Below the pieces are notes generated by a model, which was not told where the DNA came from, ran no database searches, and saw nothing but the letters and a program-made list of their open reading frames with translations. A program made the translations under genes and the position numbers. Positions 1 through 10,518 of a stretch of 64,000 nt of DNA are shown here, in pieces (position 1 is the first letter of the stretch; every line of letters begins with the position of its first letter). The stretch spans positions 1 through 64,000 of the forward strand of contig WYEG01000050.1 in the NCBI GenBank assembly GCA_009903935.1, given 5' to 3'. This DNA comes from Caldimicrobium sp. (GTDB lineage: Bacteria; Desulfobacterota; Thermodesulfobacteria; Thermodesulfobacteriales; Thermodesulfobacteriaceae).

Positions 1-120
1 CCCCTTCGTAGACAAAACCTTCGTTATCGCTGAAGTCAATGTCGTCTTACCATGGTCAATGTGCCCAATCGTCCCCACATTCAAATGCGGCTTCTTCCTC
101 TCAAACTTCTGCTTCGCCAT
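1..120 (-). CDS. tuf: Elongation factor Tu, 5' part only (cut by window edge)
   Basis: The 40 visible codons encode the EF-Tu N-terminus, with [20 protein letters not shown] and then the P-loop of domain I (GHIDHGKTT). EF-Tu is the GTPase that delivers aminoacyl-tRNA to the ribosome. The start ATG at 118-120 has a GGAGG ribosome binding site just upstream and lies 26 bp after the fusA stop, so this is the fourth gene of the str operon. The rest of the gene lies beyond the window. Identification is secure despite the truncation. Confidence 0.97.
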   Translation of the reverse strand, partial: MAKQKFERKKPHLNVGTIGHIDHGKTTLTSAITKVLSTKG

Positions 121-146
121 CGTTATCCCTCCGCTTTCAAAAAGTT

Positions 147-2228
147 TTATGCCTTTGCTTTCTTGATTATCTCCTCCGCCAAATGAGCCGGCACCTTATC
201 GTAATGAGAAAATTGCATCGTAAAGTTTCCTCTTCCTTGGGTAAGTGAGCGCAAAGTGGTTGCATAACCAAACATTTCTCCAAGGGGAACAAAAGCCCGG
301 ATAACCCTTACATTTCCCCTCATGTCCATACCTTCTACTCTACCACGTCTTGAAGAAATATCACCAAGGACCTCGCCTAAGTATTCCTCTGGCACAACAA
401 CTTCTACCTTCATGATAGGCTCAAGAAGCACAGGATTAGCCCTCTTACAAGCCTCCTTAAAGCCAAGAGAACCAGCGATGGCAAAGGCAAGGTCTGAAGA
501 GTCAACTTCGTGATAGGAACCGTCAACAAGCCGGACCTTAACATCTATCACCGGATAGCCAGCTAAAACACCCTCTTGAGCTGCCTCTCTTACGCCCTTC
601 TCCACAGAGGGGATAAATTCTTTAGGAATAACTCCACCAACGATCTCAGACACAAACTCTATACCCTTGCCAGGGTTTGGCTCAACGACTAACTTAACAT
701 GTCCATACTGTCCTCTACCACCGGTCTGCCTAATATACTTTCCTTCAGCCTCTGCTTTAGTGGTAATTGTCTCTTTATAAGCCACCTCGGGTCTTCCCAC
801 ATTAACCCCAACCTTAAACTCCCTAACAAGCCTATCAACGATGATCTCTAAGTGAAGCTCCCCCATACCCCAAATAAGGGTTTGACCGGTTTCATGGTTA
901 ACGGTAACCCTAAAAGATGGGTCTTCCAGAGCAAGCTTCTGCAAGGCAAGAGAAAGCTTCTCCTGGTCAGCCTTGGTCTTAGGCTCAACCGCAACAGAGA
1001 TAACAGGCTCTGGTATCTCAAGCTTTTCAAGCTCAATGGGATGGTTCTCATCGCAAAGGGTATCACCCGTCGTTGTGTTCCTAAGCCCAAGCGCAGCAAC
1101 GATATCTCCGCAGATAGCCCCAGTTATCTCCTCCCTTTGGTTAGCATGCATCCGAACAAGCCTTCCTATTCTTTCCTTCTTTCTTTTGGTTGAATTGTAA
1201 ACGTTCATTCCGGTTTCGATCCTTCCGGAATAGACCCGCAAAAATGTAAGGGTTCCTACATAAGGGTCTGTCATTATCTTAAAAGCAAGAGCAGCAAAGG
1301 GCGCATCAGGGTCTGTTGGTCTCTCAATAACCTCACCCGTATCAGGATGCACACCCTTAACCGCAGGTATATCAAGGGGGGATGGTAGAAAATCTATAAT
1401 GGCATCAAGAAGGGGCTGAACCCCCTTGTTCTTAAAGGCTGAACCACAAAGGACTGGAACAAGCTTAAAAGAACAGGTCGCCTCTCTGATAGCCTTTCGA
1501 ATTTCTTCTGGAGTAATTTCCTCCCCCTCAAGATACTTTTCCATAATAGCGTCGTTAACATCCGCAAGCTTCTCAAGCATCATAATTCTATATTCTTCTG
1601 CCTTGTCTTTAAGATGGGCTGGGATCTCCTCAAAATGATACTTTGCTCCTAAGGTCTCCTCCTCCCAGACGATGGCTTTCATATTGATAAGGTCGATGAC
1701 GCCAACGAAAGAGTCCTCAGCCCCGTAGGGTATCTGAATAGGCAAAGGATTAGCTCCAAGCCTTGACTTCATCTGCTCAATAACACCCTCAAAATCAGCA
1801 CCAATCCTATCCATCTTATTGATAAAAGTAATTCTTGGGACCTTGTATTTATCCGCCTGCCTCCACACCGTTTCGGACTGGGGCTCAACCCCACCTACAG
1901 CGCAAAAAATCACCACCGCCCCGTCTAATACCCTTAAGCTTCTTTCTACCTCAATGGTGAAATCCACATGCCCAGGAGTGTCGATGATGTTTATACGATG
2001 ATTACGCCAGAAGGTGGTGGTGCAGGCTGAGGTAATGGTAATACCCCTTTCCTGCTCCTGGGGCATAAAGTCCATTACCGCCGTTCCCTCATGGACCTCA
2101 CCAATCTTATAGGTCTTCCCTGTGTAGTAAAGAATACGTTCAGTGGTCGTAGTTTTACCAGCATCAATATGGGCAACGATCCCTATATTTCTCGTCGTCT
2201 GAAGAATTTTTAGTTCTTCTGGCTTCAT
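147..2228 (-). CDS. fusA: Elongation factor G
   Basis: A 693-residue translational GTPase of normal EF-G length that drives translocation and, with RRF, ribosome recycling. The G domain is at the N-terminus, with the P-loop [19 protein letters not shown] near residues 19-37, switch [10 protein letters not shown] and the NKMD base-recognition motif. Domains III to V follow, ending in the usual FSHYDKVP region. It sits between rpsG and tuf in the classic str order. A 96-bp gap separates it from rpsG, longer than other gaps in the operon; I see no convincing extra promoter in it. There are no anomalies in motifs or length. Confidence 0.98.
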   Translation of the reverse strand: MKPEELKILQTTRNIGIVAHIDAGKTTTTERILYYTGKTYKIGEVHEGTAVMDFMPQEQERGITITSACTTTFWRNHRINIIDTPGHVDFTIEVERSLRVLDGAVVIFCAVGGVEPQSETVWRQADKYKVPRITFINKMDRIGADFEGVIEQMKSRLGANPLPIQIPYGAEDSFVGVIDLINMKAIVWEEETLGAKYHFEEIPAHLKDKAEEYRIMMLEKLADVNDAIMEKYLEGEEITPEEIRKAIREATCSFKLVPVLCGSAFKNKGVQPLLDAIIDFLPSPLDIPAVKGVHPDTGEVIERPTDPDAPFAALAFKIMTDPYVGTLTFLRVYSGRIETGMNVYNSTKRKKERIGRLVRMHANQREEITGAICGDIVAALGLRNTTTGDTLCDENHPIELEKLEIPEPVISVAVEPKTKADQEKLSLALQKLALEDPSFRVTVNHETGQTLIWGMGELHLEIIVDRLVREFKVGVNVGRPEVAYKETITTKAEAEGKYIRQTGGRGQYGHVKLVVEPNPGKGIEFVSEIVGGVIPKEFIPSVEKGVREAAQEGVLAGYPVIDVKVRLVDGSYHEVDSSDLAFAIAGSLGFKEACKRANPVLLEPIMKVEVVVPEEYLGEVLGDISSRRGRVEGMDMRGNVRVIRAFVPLGEMFGYATTLRSLTQGRGNFTMQFSHYDKVPAHLAEEIIKKAKA

Positions 2229-2324
2229 CCTCTCACCTACTCCTAATTTTGGTTTTTAAAACAAATAATAACCCTCTTTCTAATTACTTTTTTATCTTAT
2301 CGCAAAGAGTTAAGACTATTTATA

Positions 2325-2804
<480 letters not shown>

Positions 2805-2817
2805 TTACCTCTCCCTT

Positions 2818-3192
2818 CTATGATTTTGGTCTTGGCGTTCCATACTTTGAACGGGACTTTCTACGGTTCTGCACACCAGCTGCATCCAAAGCCCCACGAA
2901 TTATCTTATACCTTACACCGGGGAGGTCACGCACACGCCCCCCTCTAACTAATACCACCGAGTGCTCCTGAAGATTGTGCCCTATTCCAGGAATGTAAGC
3001 GGTAACCTCGATGCCGTTAGTAAGCCTAACCCTTGCCACCTTACGTAGAGCAGAGTTTGGTTTTTTGGGGGTAACGGTATAAACCCTTACGCAGACACCA
3101 CGCTTCTGCGGGCAACCCTGAAGAGCGGGTGCCTTAGAACGTTTCTCCTTTTTCTCCCTACCATACCTAACAAGCTGGTTGATGGTTGGCAT
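2818..3192 (-). CDS. rpsL: 30S ribosomal protein S12 (Arg at position 88)
   Basis: A 124-residue S12, the decoding-centre protein, with the invariant [20 protein letters not shown] block. Lys43 is intact. Position 88, Lys in E. coli (GGRVKDLPG), reads Arg here (GGRVRDLPG; the minus-strand codon at 2929-2931 is CGT). Changes at this residue, including Lys to Arg, are classical streptomycin-resistance substitutions in other bacteria. It is the first gene of the str operon and is preceded by a strong promoter. The start ATG at 3190-3192 has a GGAGGAG ribosome binding site about 10-12 bp upstream. Confidence 0.98.
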   Translation of the reverse strand: MPTINQLVRYGREKKEKRSKAPALQGCPQKRGVCVRVYTVTPKKPNSALRKVARVRLTNGIEVTAYIPGIGHNLQEHSVVLVRGGRVRDLPGVRYKIIRGALDAAGVQNRRKSRSKYGTPRPKS

Positions 3193-3229
3193 AGTCTTTT
3201 CACTCCTCCCTAAAAATTGACAAGCCCTT

Positions 3230-3257
3230 TATATACAACTTTTTCCAAGCTTGTCAA
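3230..3257 (-). promoter_or_regulatory. str operon promoter inside an inverted repeat
   Basis: Read on the minus strand, TTGACA (3252-3257) is followed after 16 bp by TATATA (3230-3235), about 40 bp before rpsL; an alternative TATAAA lies 2 bp further on. The -35 element is part of a perfect 9-bp inverted repeat, TTGACAAGC at 3249-3257 and GCTTGTCAA at 3217-3225 (minus-strand reading), which brackets the -10. A run of T residues follows the second arm, so the structure could also stop transcripts from the CBS-domain gene just upstream. Confidence 0.7.
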
Positions 3258-3266
3258 GAGGGGATG

Positions 3267-3671
3267 CTAAAGGGCAAGCTCCCTTAATACATCCGTTGCG
3301 GAAAGCACACCTACCGGCACAAACTTACCCACTGAAGATGGGGTTACAACAATTAAGCGATGAACTCGATGGTTTAACATCTTCCTTGCCGCTTCTTTTA
3401 AAGTCGCTCCCCCTTCTATAGTGTAAGGTTTGGGGCAAAGAATATCTTCCGCCGTCTTTTCCCAAACCTCCTTCCCAAACTTCTTTAAAGCTGATATAAC
3501 ATCTGTCTTACTTATGATACCCATAAACTCTCCGTTAGGAGCAGTCACAATTAAGGCTGAAACCTTGGCCTCCAAAAAAGCATCAACTATTTGAGAAAAA
3601 GTTGCATCAATCGGTATAGTATACAAGGTTCTACTCATTACCTCGGCTACAGTCTTTTCTTCAATGCCCAT
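3267..3671 (-). CDS. Two-CBS-domain protein
   Basis: A 134-residue protein made of a single tandem CBS pair (Bateman module). The first CBS motif covers roughly residues 8-65 (VAEVMSRTLYTIPIDATFSQ then GIISKTDVISAL) and the second about 72-133 (TAEDILCPKPYTI then GVLSATDVLREL). CBS pairs bind adenosine nucleotides and usually gate an enzyme or channel; standalone proteins like this have no assignable target. The ATG at 3669-3671 has a GAGGGG ribosome binding site. It diverges from rarA and ends just ahead of the str promoter. No partner gene is evident. Confidence 0.85.
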   Translation of the reverse strand: MGIEEKTVAEVMSRTLYTIPIDATFSQIVDAFLEAKVSALIVTAPNGEFMGIISKTDVISALKKFGKEVWEKTAEDILCPKPYTIEGGATLKEAARKMLNHRVHRLIVVTPSSVGKFVPVGVLSATDVLRELAL

Positions 3672-3729
3672 ACTTTTCCCCTCTTTTTTCCTCTAAATTT
3701 TAAAACCTTTTTTATAAAAATAAAGGGTT

Positions 3730-3743
3730 TATATTTTATAAGG
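3730..3743 (+). promoter_or_regulatory. Possible rarA promoter giving a near-leaderless mRNA
   Basis: TATATT at 3730-3735 (or TATTTT at 3732-3737) lies only 6-8 bp before the rarA ATG at 3744. No purine-rich ribosome binding site stands at normal spacing. The upstream hexamer near 3708-3713 is a poor -35. If this -10 is used, the transcript would begin at or next to the start codon. Confidence 0.35.
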
Positions 3744-5018
3744 ATGGGGAGCTTAGCAGAAAGGCTGAGACCGCAAAGTTTTTCTGAGTTTGTCGGACAG
3801 GAGCATCTTCTAGCTGAGGGGAGGATCCTTTGGGTCTTAAGGCAGAGGAAAAAGCCTATTTCTCTCATCCTTTGGGGACCTCCTGGCTCTGGTAAAACCA
3901 CCCTTGCCTATCTCTTAGGAAAAGAACTTCAAGCTAACTTTGTATCGGTAAGCGCTGTAGATACAAGTTTAAAGGACCTAAAGGATATCATTGCTCAAGC
4001 CAAACGTTTAAAGGGGCTAAAACAGGAAACGATAGTTTTTATAGATGAAATACACCGGTTCAACAAGTCTCAACAAGCCTTTCTTCTACCCTATGTTGAG
4101 CGGGGAGACATCTATCTCATAGGGGCAACTACAGAAAACCCTTCTTTTGAGGTTATCCCGCCCTTGCTTTCAAGGACCAAGGTTTTACTCTTAGAACCTT
4201 TGAAGCCGGAAGAGATAAAAAAAATTTTAGAGCGAGCTTTGGAACATCCCTTAGGGCTAAAGGAATACAGAGTAAAGGTTGAGGACGAAGTCCTTTGGAG
4301 CTTAGCAAATTCAGCTCACGGTGACGCTCGGTTTGCTTTAAACACCTTAGAGATATTGGTTGAAAAGGCAAAAGCCTTGGGAAAAGATAAACTCGAGCTC
4401 TCTGATATTACGCCTGAAGTTATAAAAAAACCCTTAGCTCATGATAAGGAAGGGGAAGCCCATTACAATTTGCTTTCTGCCTTTCACAAAAGCATGCGGG
4501 GTAGCGACCCTGATGCGAGCATCTACTGGCTTGCGAGGCTTCTTAAAGCCGGAGAGGACCCAGAGGTTGTAGCAAGAAGGATAATTGCCTGTGCGGCAGA
4601 AGATGTTGGCTTAGCAGACCCGATGGCTCTTGTCGTTGCGGTTTCGGCTCTTTTAGCTTATCAAGCTCTTGGCTCACCTGAGGGAGATTTAGCCTTAGCT
4701 TTGGCAACGCTATACAATGCCCTCTCAGAAAAGAGTAATTCTGCCTACCTTGCCCTAAAATCTGCCGAAGCCCTGGTTGAAGAGAAGGGAGACCTTTCTG
4801 TTCCTCTCCATTTAAGAAACCCTGTGACCAAACTCATGGAAAACCTTGGGTATGGTAGAGACTATCTTTATCCTCATGACTTTGAAGAGGGATTTGTGCC
4901 CCAAGATTATCTACCAGAGGAAATTAAGGATAAGACCTTTTATCATCCTAAGGATAAAGGGAAAGAAGCAGAGTTTAAAAAGAGGTTAAAGAAGCTTTGG
5001 GGCGAAAAGAAAGAATAA
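3744..5018 (+). CDS. rarA: Replication-associated recombination AAA+ ATPase RarA (MgsA)
   Basis: A 424-residue clamp-loader-like ATPase of the RarA/MgsA/WRNIP1 family that acts at stalled replication forks. The N-terminus MGSLAERLRPQSFSEFVGQ is the family signature. Walker A is WGPPGSGKTTL near residue 45, Walker B FIDEIHRFN near 105, then sensor 1 (GATTENPS) and the MgsA C-terminal domain with AEDVGLADP. The open frame extends 51 codons further upstream into the CBS gene's territory, but those residues do not belong to the family, so the ATG at 3744 was chosen. Its 3' end overlaps the next gene by 22 bp. Confidence 0.95.
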   Translation: MGSLAERLRPQSFSEFVGQEHLLAEGRILWVLRQRKKPISLILWGPPGSGKTTLAYLLGKELQANFVSVSAVDTSLKDLKDIIAQAKRLKGLKQETIVFIDEIHRFNKSQQAFLLPYVERGDIYLIGATTENPSFEVIPPLLSRTKVLLLEPLKPEEIKKILERALEHPLGLKEYRVKVEDEVLWSLANSAHGDARFALNTLEILVEKAKALGKDKLELSDITPEVIKKPLAHDKEGEAHYNLLSAFHKSMRGSDPDASIYWLARLLKAGEDPEVVARRIIACAAEDVGLADPMALVVAVSALLAYQALGSPEGDLALALATLYNALSEKSNSAYLALKSAEALVEEKGDLSVPLHLRNPVTKLMENLGYGRDYLYPHDFEEGFVPQDYLPEEIKDKTFYHPKDKGKEAEFKKRLKKLWGEKKE

Positions 5019-6268
5019 AAGAACTAATCCAAGCAAACCCAAACCTAAGCTTTTTAGCCACCCTTTTTATCCTGATAATTTTTGTTTCCTTTTTCTTACA
5101 GGTTGCCTACTTTAACCACTTTATTCATCAAAGATTAGAGGAATCGGTTGAAAGCACTTTTAAAGTCTTTCAAGGGAAGGTTTCTGACTACATCGACCTT
5201 TTAGAAACCATCTACCAAATCGAGTTTATCCCGGAGTTTGGAGAATTGGCTGAGAGTAAAGGACTGCTTGCCGAGCTTGTCGACATCCTTAATGAACCAG
5301 CAAAAAGGGTAAAAGTAACGGAGCTTGGGGTCTTCTATCAAGGTAAACCTTTTTTAACCTGGCACTATACCCAGACAAACCTTGATGTTAAAGCCTGCCA
5401 ACCCACAAGAATTAAGAACGGCGCCCTCTTGACCGTTATGAGACCCATCAAAACCGATAAGTATAACCTATGCGGTGTTTTAAGCTTTGATATTTCTTAT
5501 CATCGTGAGGTTATTCTAACCCATGCGCTGTTTGCCGGCGTTATAAGTCTTCTAAACCTTTTTGTCGTTATTTATCTAACCATAAGGGCTCTTAAGTCTG
5601 AAGTTTCAAGGATCAATGCTCAGAAAAAACTTCAAGCTGAAAGGGACCTTGCCCTTCTTGGAAGAATGGCAAGCTCCTTTGCCCATGAGCTAAGAAATAG
5701 CCTTAATCGAGTCTTCCTTGAGCTTCAAGGTTTGGGAGTGTCAACCACTAATACCTTTCTTTTCGAAGAGATTAAAAAAATGCTTCAATGGCTTGAAGAC
5801 ATTTTACTTTTTCAAAAGGAAATAAATATTAAGGCGGAGGTCTTTAAGGCAGAGGATTTTCTTTTAGAAGCTCAGCTCTTCTTTGCGGGTTTAAACAAAA
5901 AGGGGGTTAACTTTTATGTAGAAAGCAAAGTTGAAGAGGTTTGCGGAGATAGATTTTGGTTAAAAAAAGCCTTAGAAAACTTGCTAAAAAATGCTTATGA
6001 AGCGGTAAAAGAAGGAGGAACAATAAAGGTTTCATTGAATAAAGAGGGGGAAAATTTCGTGCTTGAGGTGTTCGATGACGGAGAACCTTTGCCCTCTTCT
6101 TCGGATAAGCTTTTTGAACCCTTTTTCACGACCAAAAGAGAAGGTTTTGGGTTAGGGCTATACTTAGTAAAGAAAGTAGCAGAGGCTCATGGGGGAGTGG
6201 TAAAGATCATACCCCAAACAGAAGGAAAAACCTTTCAGTTAAGCTGGAGTTGTAAGCCTAAGGTCTAA
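4997..6268 (+). CDS. Membrane-bound sensor histidine kinase
   Basis: A 423-residue two-component kinase with TM1 at about residues 17-38, a periplasmic sensor of about 135 residues, TM2 at about 174-197, a dimerisation helix with the phospho-acceptor His230 in SFAHELRNSLN, and a HATPase_c domain with N-box ENLLKNAYEAV, FFTTK and GFGLGLYLVKK. The TTG start at 4997 lies inside the end of rarA, indicating translational coupling. The sigma54-type response regulator gene follows 24 bp downstream and is the obvious partner. The sensor region has no family I can name, so the stimulus is unknown. Confidence 0.9.
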   Translation: MGRKERIKELIQANPNLSFLATLFILIIFVSFFLQVAYFNHFIHQRLEESVESTFKVFQGKVSDYIDLLETIYQIEFIPEFGELAESKGLLAELVDILNEPAKRVKVTELGVFYQGKPFLTWHYTQTNLDVKACQPTRIKNGALLTVMRPIKTDKYNLCGVLSFDISYHREVILTHALFAGVISLLNLFVVIYLTIRALKSEVSRINAQKKLQAERDLALLGRMASSFAHELRNSLNRVFLELQGLGVSTTNTFLFEEIKKMLQWLEDILLFQKEINIKAEVFKAEDFLLEAQLFFAGLNKKGVNFYVESKVEEVCGDRFWLKKALENLLKNAYEAVKEGGTIKVSLNKEGENFVLEVFDDGEPLPSSSDKLFEPFFTTKREGFGLGLYLVKKVAEAHGGVVKIIPQTEGKTFQLSWSCKPKV

Positions 6269-6292
6269 AGCTTAAGGGGGTTCATTGGAGAG

Positions 6293-7672
6293 ATGAAAAA
6301 AGGGAACATTCTTATCGTTGAGGATGATGAGGCGCAGAGAAAACTTTTAGCCGAAGCCTTGCGAAAACGCGGCTTTTATGTGGAGGGGGCAGAAAACCTC
6401 GCCGAAGCTAAAGAGCTTCTTGAAAAGAGGGATTTTAATGTCCTTCTACTTGACTATAAGTTGCCCGACGGAGATGGATTAGAATTCTTAGCCTACCTTA
6501 AAAAGAACTATCCTAATATTCCAACCATTATGCTAACAGCCTACGCCTCGGTAGAGAATGCTGTCTCTGCCATGAAGGCTGGTGCCTTCCATTACCTTGC
6601 TAAGCCCATAAACCTTGAAGAGTTAAACCTGATCGTAGACAAAGCCTTAGAAGAAAACAAGCTCATTCGGGAAATAACTCTTCTAAGAGAGAGGTTCAAA
6701 TTCCTTTCTGACAAGGAGCTTAAAATCGCTGAAAACATCGTAGCAGAAAGCCCGGCGATGAAAAAGGTTTTAAGCCTGGTTTCCAAGGTTGCAGAAACGG
6801 ATGCCCCAGTCCTGATCACAGGAGAATCAGGAACAGGGAAAGGAGTGATAGCAAGGCTCATCCATCAGCTTAGTCCAGACAAGGAAGGTCCCTTCCTGCA
6901 GATAAACTGTGCGGCAATTCCTGAAACCCTTCTTGAGGCTGAGCTCTTTGGTTATGAAAGGGGGGCTTTTACGGGAGCAACCCACTCCAAGGCAGGGCTT
7001 TTTGAGTTAGCCGAAGGTGGGACCCTCTTTCTTGACGAAATCGGAGACATGCCCCTTAGCCTTCAGGCAAAGCTTCTAACCGTCCTTCAGGATAAGACCA
7101 TTCGCCGGCTTGGCGGTTTGAAGGAAATCAAGGTCAATTTTCGTTTTATCTCCGCAACAAACCAAGACCTTGAAAGGATGGTTGAAGAGGGAAAGTTTAG
7201 GGAAGACCTCTTCTGGAGGTTGAATGTTATCCGCATAAACATCCCCCCTCTTCGAGAAAGAAAGGAAGATATAATACCCTTAGCTCAACTTTTCATAAAA
7301 AAATTCAACCAAAAATACCGAAAGGAGGTGCAAGGGCTTACCCAGGAAGCGATGTTAGCCCTTCTTAGACATGATTTTCCCGGTAATGTTCGAGAATTGG
7401 AAAATCGCATAGAGCGGGGTATAATCCTTGCTGAGGATGAATACTTGACAAGGGAGGACTTAGGGTTAGCCCTTGAGGGACAGACAGAGGAAGACTTGTT
7501 AGATAAACTTTTAAAATTGCCTTTAGAAGAGGCGTTAGAACACTTAGAAAGACTCCGCATAGAGATGGCTTTAAAGGAAGCAAAGGGAGTAAAGGTTAGA
7601 GCCGCAGAAATCTTAGGGATCACAGAAAGGATGCTCCGCTATAAGATGGAAAAGTATGGGCTCGGAGGTTAG
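6293..7672 (+). CDS. NtrC-family sigma54-dependent response regulator
   Basis: A 459-residue activator with three domains. The receiver domain has Asp54 as phospho-acceptor ([13 protein letters not shown]). The central AAA+ domain has Walker A GESGTGKG near residue 177, the sigma54-contacting loop GAFTGA, and Walker [13 protein letters not shown] Fis-type helix-turn-helix occupies roughly 420-459 ([19 protein letters not shown]). The Walker A ends GKG where most family members have GKE. It follows its probable cognate kinase and precedes glyA. No -24/-12 sigma54 promoter was recognised in the window, so its targets are probably elsewhere. Confidence 0.93.
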   Translation: MKKGNILIVEDDEAQRKLLAEALRKRGFYVEGAENLAEAKELLEKRDFNVLLLDYKLPDGDGLEFLAYLKKNYPNIPTIMLTAYASVENAVSAMKAGAFHYLAKPINLEELNLIVDKALEENKLIREITLLRERFKFLSDKELKIAENIVAESPAMKKVLSLVSKVAETDAPVLITGESGTGKGVIARLIHQLSPDKEGPFLQINCAAIPETLLEAELFGYERGAFTGATHSKAGLFELAEGGTLFLDEIGDMPLSLQAKLLTVLQDKTIRRLGGLKEIKVNFRFISATNQDLERMVEEGKFREDLFWRLNVIRINIPPLRERKEDIIPLAQLFIKKFNQKYRKEVQGLTQEAMLALLRHDFPGNVRELENRIERGIILAEDEYLTREDLGLALEGQTEEDLLDKLLKLPLEEALEHLERLRIEMALKEAKGVKVRAAEILGITERMLRYKMEKYGLGG

Positions 7673-7676
7673 GACA

Positions 7677-8918
7677 ATGTATGAACCTTTAAAGTCTGTT
7701 GACCCAGAAATCTGGGAATTGATCGAGAAGGAGATCGACAGACAGGAGTATCAGCTTGAGATGATCGCTTCAGAAAACCTTGCCTCTCAAGCGGTTATGC
7801 TTGCTGAGGGCTCACCCCTTATGAATAAATACGCTGAGGGGTATCCGAAGGCACGATACTACGGGGGTTGCACCTTCGTTGATGAAGTTGAGCGCTTAGC
7901 TATTGAAAGATTGAAGCTTCTTTTTGGGGCAGAGTACGCAAATGTGCAGCCTCATTCGGGGACCCAAGCCAACATGGCTGTCTACTTTGCCGTTTTAAAT
8001 CCCGGGGATACTATTCTCTCGATGAACCTTGCCCATGGAGGGCATCTTTCCCATGGAGCTCCGGTAAACTTCTCAGGAAAGCTCTACAAGATTGTCCATT
8101 ACGGGGTAAACCGAGAAACGGAGATGCTTGACTACGACGAAATACTTAGGATCGCTGAAACGGAAAGACCAAAGCTAATCGTTGCTGGAGCAAGCGCTTA
8201 CCCGAGAACGATAGACTTTTATGCCTTCTATGAGATAGCTAAAGCAGTGAAAGCCTTTCTGATGGTGGACATGGCGCATATTGCGGGTTTGGTTGCCGCA
8301 GGAATTCACCCTTCCCCTCTTCCATACGCCGACTTTGTAACTTCAACGACGCACAAAACCCTGAGGGGACCTCGTGGAGGTTTTATCCTCTGCAAGGAAA
8401 AGTATGGACCGATCATCGATAAAACAGTCTTCCCAGGTATTCAAGGGGGACCTCACATGAACATCATCGCCGCAAAGGCGGTATGCTTCAAAGAAGCTCT
8501 TCAACCTGAGTTTAAGAGCTATCAGCAGCAGGTGGTAGCAAACGCCAAGGTCATTGCCAAGGTCTTTGCTGAAGAAGGCTTTAGGGTAGTCTCAGGGGGG
8601 ACGGACAATCATTTGGTCTTGATCGATGTTTCTGTTAAAGGTCTAACCGGAGCGCAAGCGGAAAAGATCCTTGAATCAGCAGGCATTACTGTGAATAAAA
8701 ACGCCATACCCTTTGACCCCCTTCCTCCAAAAATAACGAGCGGTATACGGGTTGGCACGCCAGCCATCACTACCCGTGGCTTAAAGGAAAAGGATGTGGA
8801 AGAGGTTGCTCGCTACATGTGCGAAGCCTTAAAAAATCCAGAAAACGAAAAACTTCACGCCTCAATCCGGGAAAAAGTAAGAGATATTTGCAAGAAATTC
8901 CCCTTCTACCGGAGGTAA
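7677..8918 (+). CDS. glyA: Serine hydroxymethyltransferase
   Basis: A 413-residue PLP enzyme that interconverts serine and glycine while loading tetrahydrofolate with a one-carbon unit. Family signatures include [15 protein letters not shown] near the N-terminus, [22 protein letters not shown], and the PLP lysine in [14 protein letters not shown] chose the ATG at 7677 ([13 protein letters not shown]) because GGAGG at 7664-7668 sits 8 bp upstream; an in-frame upstream start would only add residues overlapping the regulator gene. It precedes dCMP deaminase, a sensible pairing since dTMP synthesis needs both methylene-THF and dUMP. I saw no glycine riboswitch upstream. Confidence 0.97.
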   Translation: MYEPLKSVDPEIWELIEKEIDRQEYQLEMIASENLASQAVMLAEGSPLMNKYAEGYPKARYYGGCTFVDEVERLAIERLKLLFGAEYANVQPHSGTQANMAVYFAVLNPGDTILSMNLAHGGHLSHGAPVNFSGKLYKIVHYGVNRETEMLDYDEILRIAETERPKLIVAGASAYPRTIDFYAFYEIAKAVKAFLMVDMAHIAGLVAAGIHPSPLPYADFVTSTTHKTLRGPRGGFILCKEKYGPIIDKTVFPGIQGGPHMNIIAAKAVCFKEALQPEFKSYQQQVVANAKVIAKVFAEEGFRVVSGGTDNHLVLIDVSVKGLTGAQAEKILESAGITVNKNAIPFDPLPPKITSGIRVGTPAITTRGLKEKDVEEVARYMCEALKNPENEKLHASIREKVRDICKKFPFYRR

Positions 8919-8921
8919 AGG

Positions 8922-9476
8922 ATGCCGGTTAGACCCTCCTGGGATGAGTACTTCATGGTGATAGCAAAGCTTGTTGCTGTTCGTTCAGGCTGCAATTCCA
9001 GACCAACCGGAGCAGTCATCGTAAAAGATAAAAGGATCCTTGCCACAGGCTATAACGGACCGATGCCCGGGGCTTGGCACTGCACAGACAGAGGTCCAAC
9101 CTATTGCTTTCGGCGAGAAAAGGGGATACCGGATATTGACAAATACAACTACTGCCGAGCAAGCCATGCCGAAGCCAACGCCATAGCTCAAGCGGCAAGG
9201 TTTGGCATCTCTGTCGAAGGGGCAAGCCTATACTGTACCCTTGCCCCTTGCTATGTATGCCTAAAACTTATCGCAAGCGCCGGGATAAAAGAAGTCTACT
9301 ATGAGTATGACTACGAAAGCAGGGACTTTGAGCGAGACGCCTTCTGGAGGCAAGCCATTGAAGAGGCAGGTCTTCGCGTGTTTAAACAGGTAACCGTTTC
9401 CGAAGAGACCATCAAGTCCGTTATGGAAATACTTCAGTATCCAACCTCTAAAAGACGCCTTCCTCCAACGGAGTAG
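8922..9476 (+). CDS. Deoxycytidylate (dCMP) deaminase, ComEB family
   Basis: A 184-residue zinc deaminase that converts dCMP to dUMP for thymidylate synthesis. The zinc site is clear: His82-Ala-Glu84 in SHAEANAIAQ, and Cys110/Cys113 in TLAPCYVC. A longer insert with CFRREKGIP precedes the HAE motif, as in the ComEB/dCMP deaminase family rather than the small tRNA or cytidine deaminases. It starts 3 bp after glyA and is the last gene before a bidirectional terminator. The ComEB name reflects genome position in Bacillus and does not by itself imply competence. Confidence 0.92.
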   Translation: MPVRPSWDEYFMVIAKLVAVRSGCNSRPTGAVIVKDKRILATGYNGPMPGAWHCTDRGPTYCFRREKGIPDIDKYNYCRASHAEANAIAQAARFGISVEGASLYCTLAPCYVCLKLIASAGIKEVYYEYDYESRDFERDAFWRQAIEEAGLRVFKQVTVSEETIKSVMEILQYPTSKRRLPPTE

Positions 9477-9486
9477 AAAAGGGAAA

Positions 9487-9513
9487 AGCCCCTTGGATTT
9501 TAACCAAGGGGCT
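9487..9513. terminator. Bidirectional terminator between dCMP deaminase and porB
   Basis: AGCCCCTTGG (9487-9496) and CCAAGGGGCT (9504-9513) form a perfect 10-bp stem with a 7-base loop. On the minus strand the stem is followed by a T-rich stretch, so it best serves the por operon. It lies exactly between two convergent units. Confidence 0.85.
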
Positions 9514-9527
9514 AAATGACCTGTTGA

Positions 9528-10514
<987 letters not shown>

Positions 10515-10518
10515 AGCT

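Noticed and set aside
3591-3743. N-terminal extension of RarA upstream of MGSLAERL
   Set aside because: It overlaps the divergent CBS gene, and the residues do not match any RarA protein.
7600-7677. Glycine riboswitch or sigma54 promoter ahead of glyA
   Set aside because: glyA begins 4 bp after the regulator stop; there is no room for an aptamer and no TGGC-N8-TTGC-like -24/-12 site.
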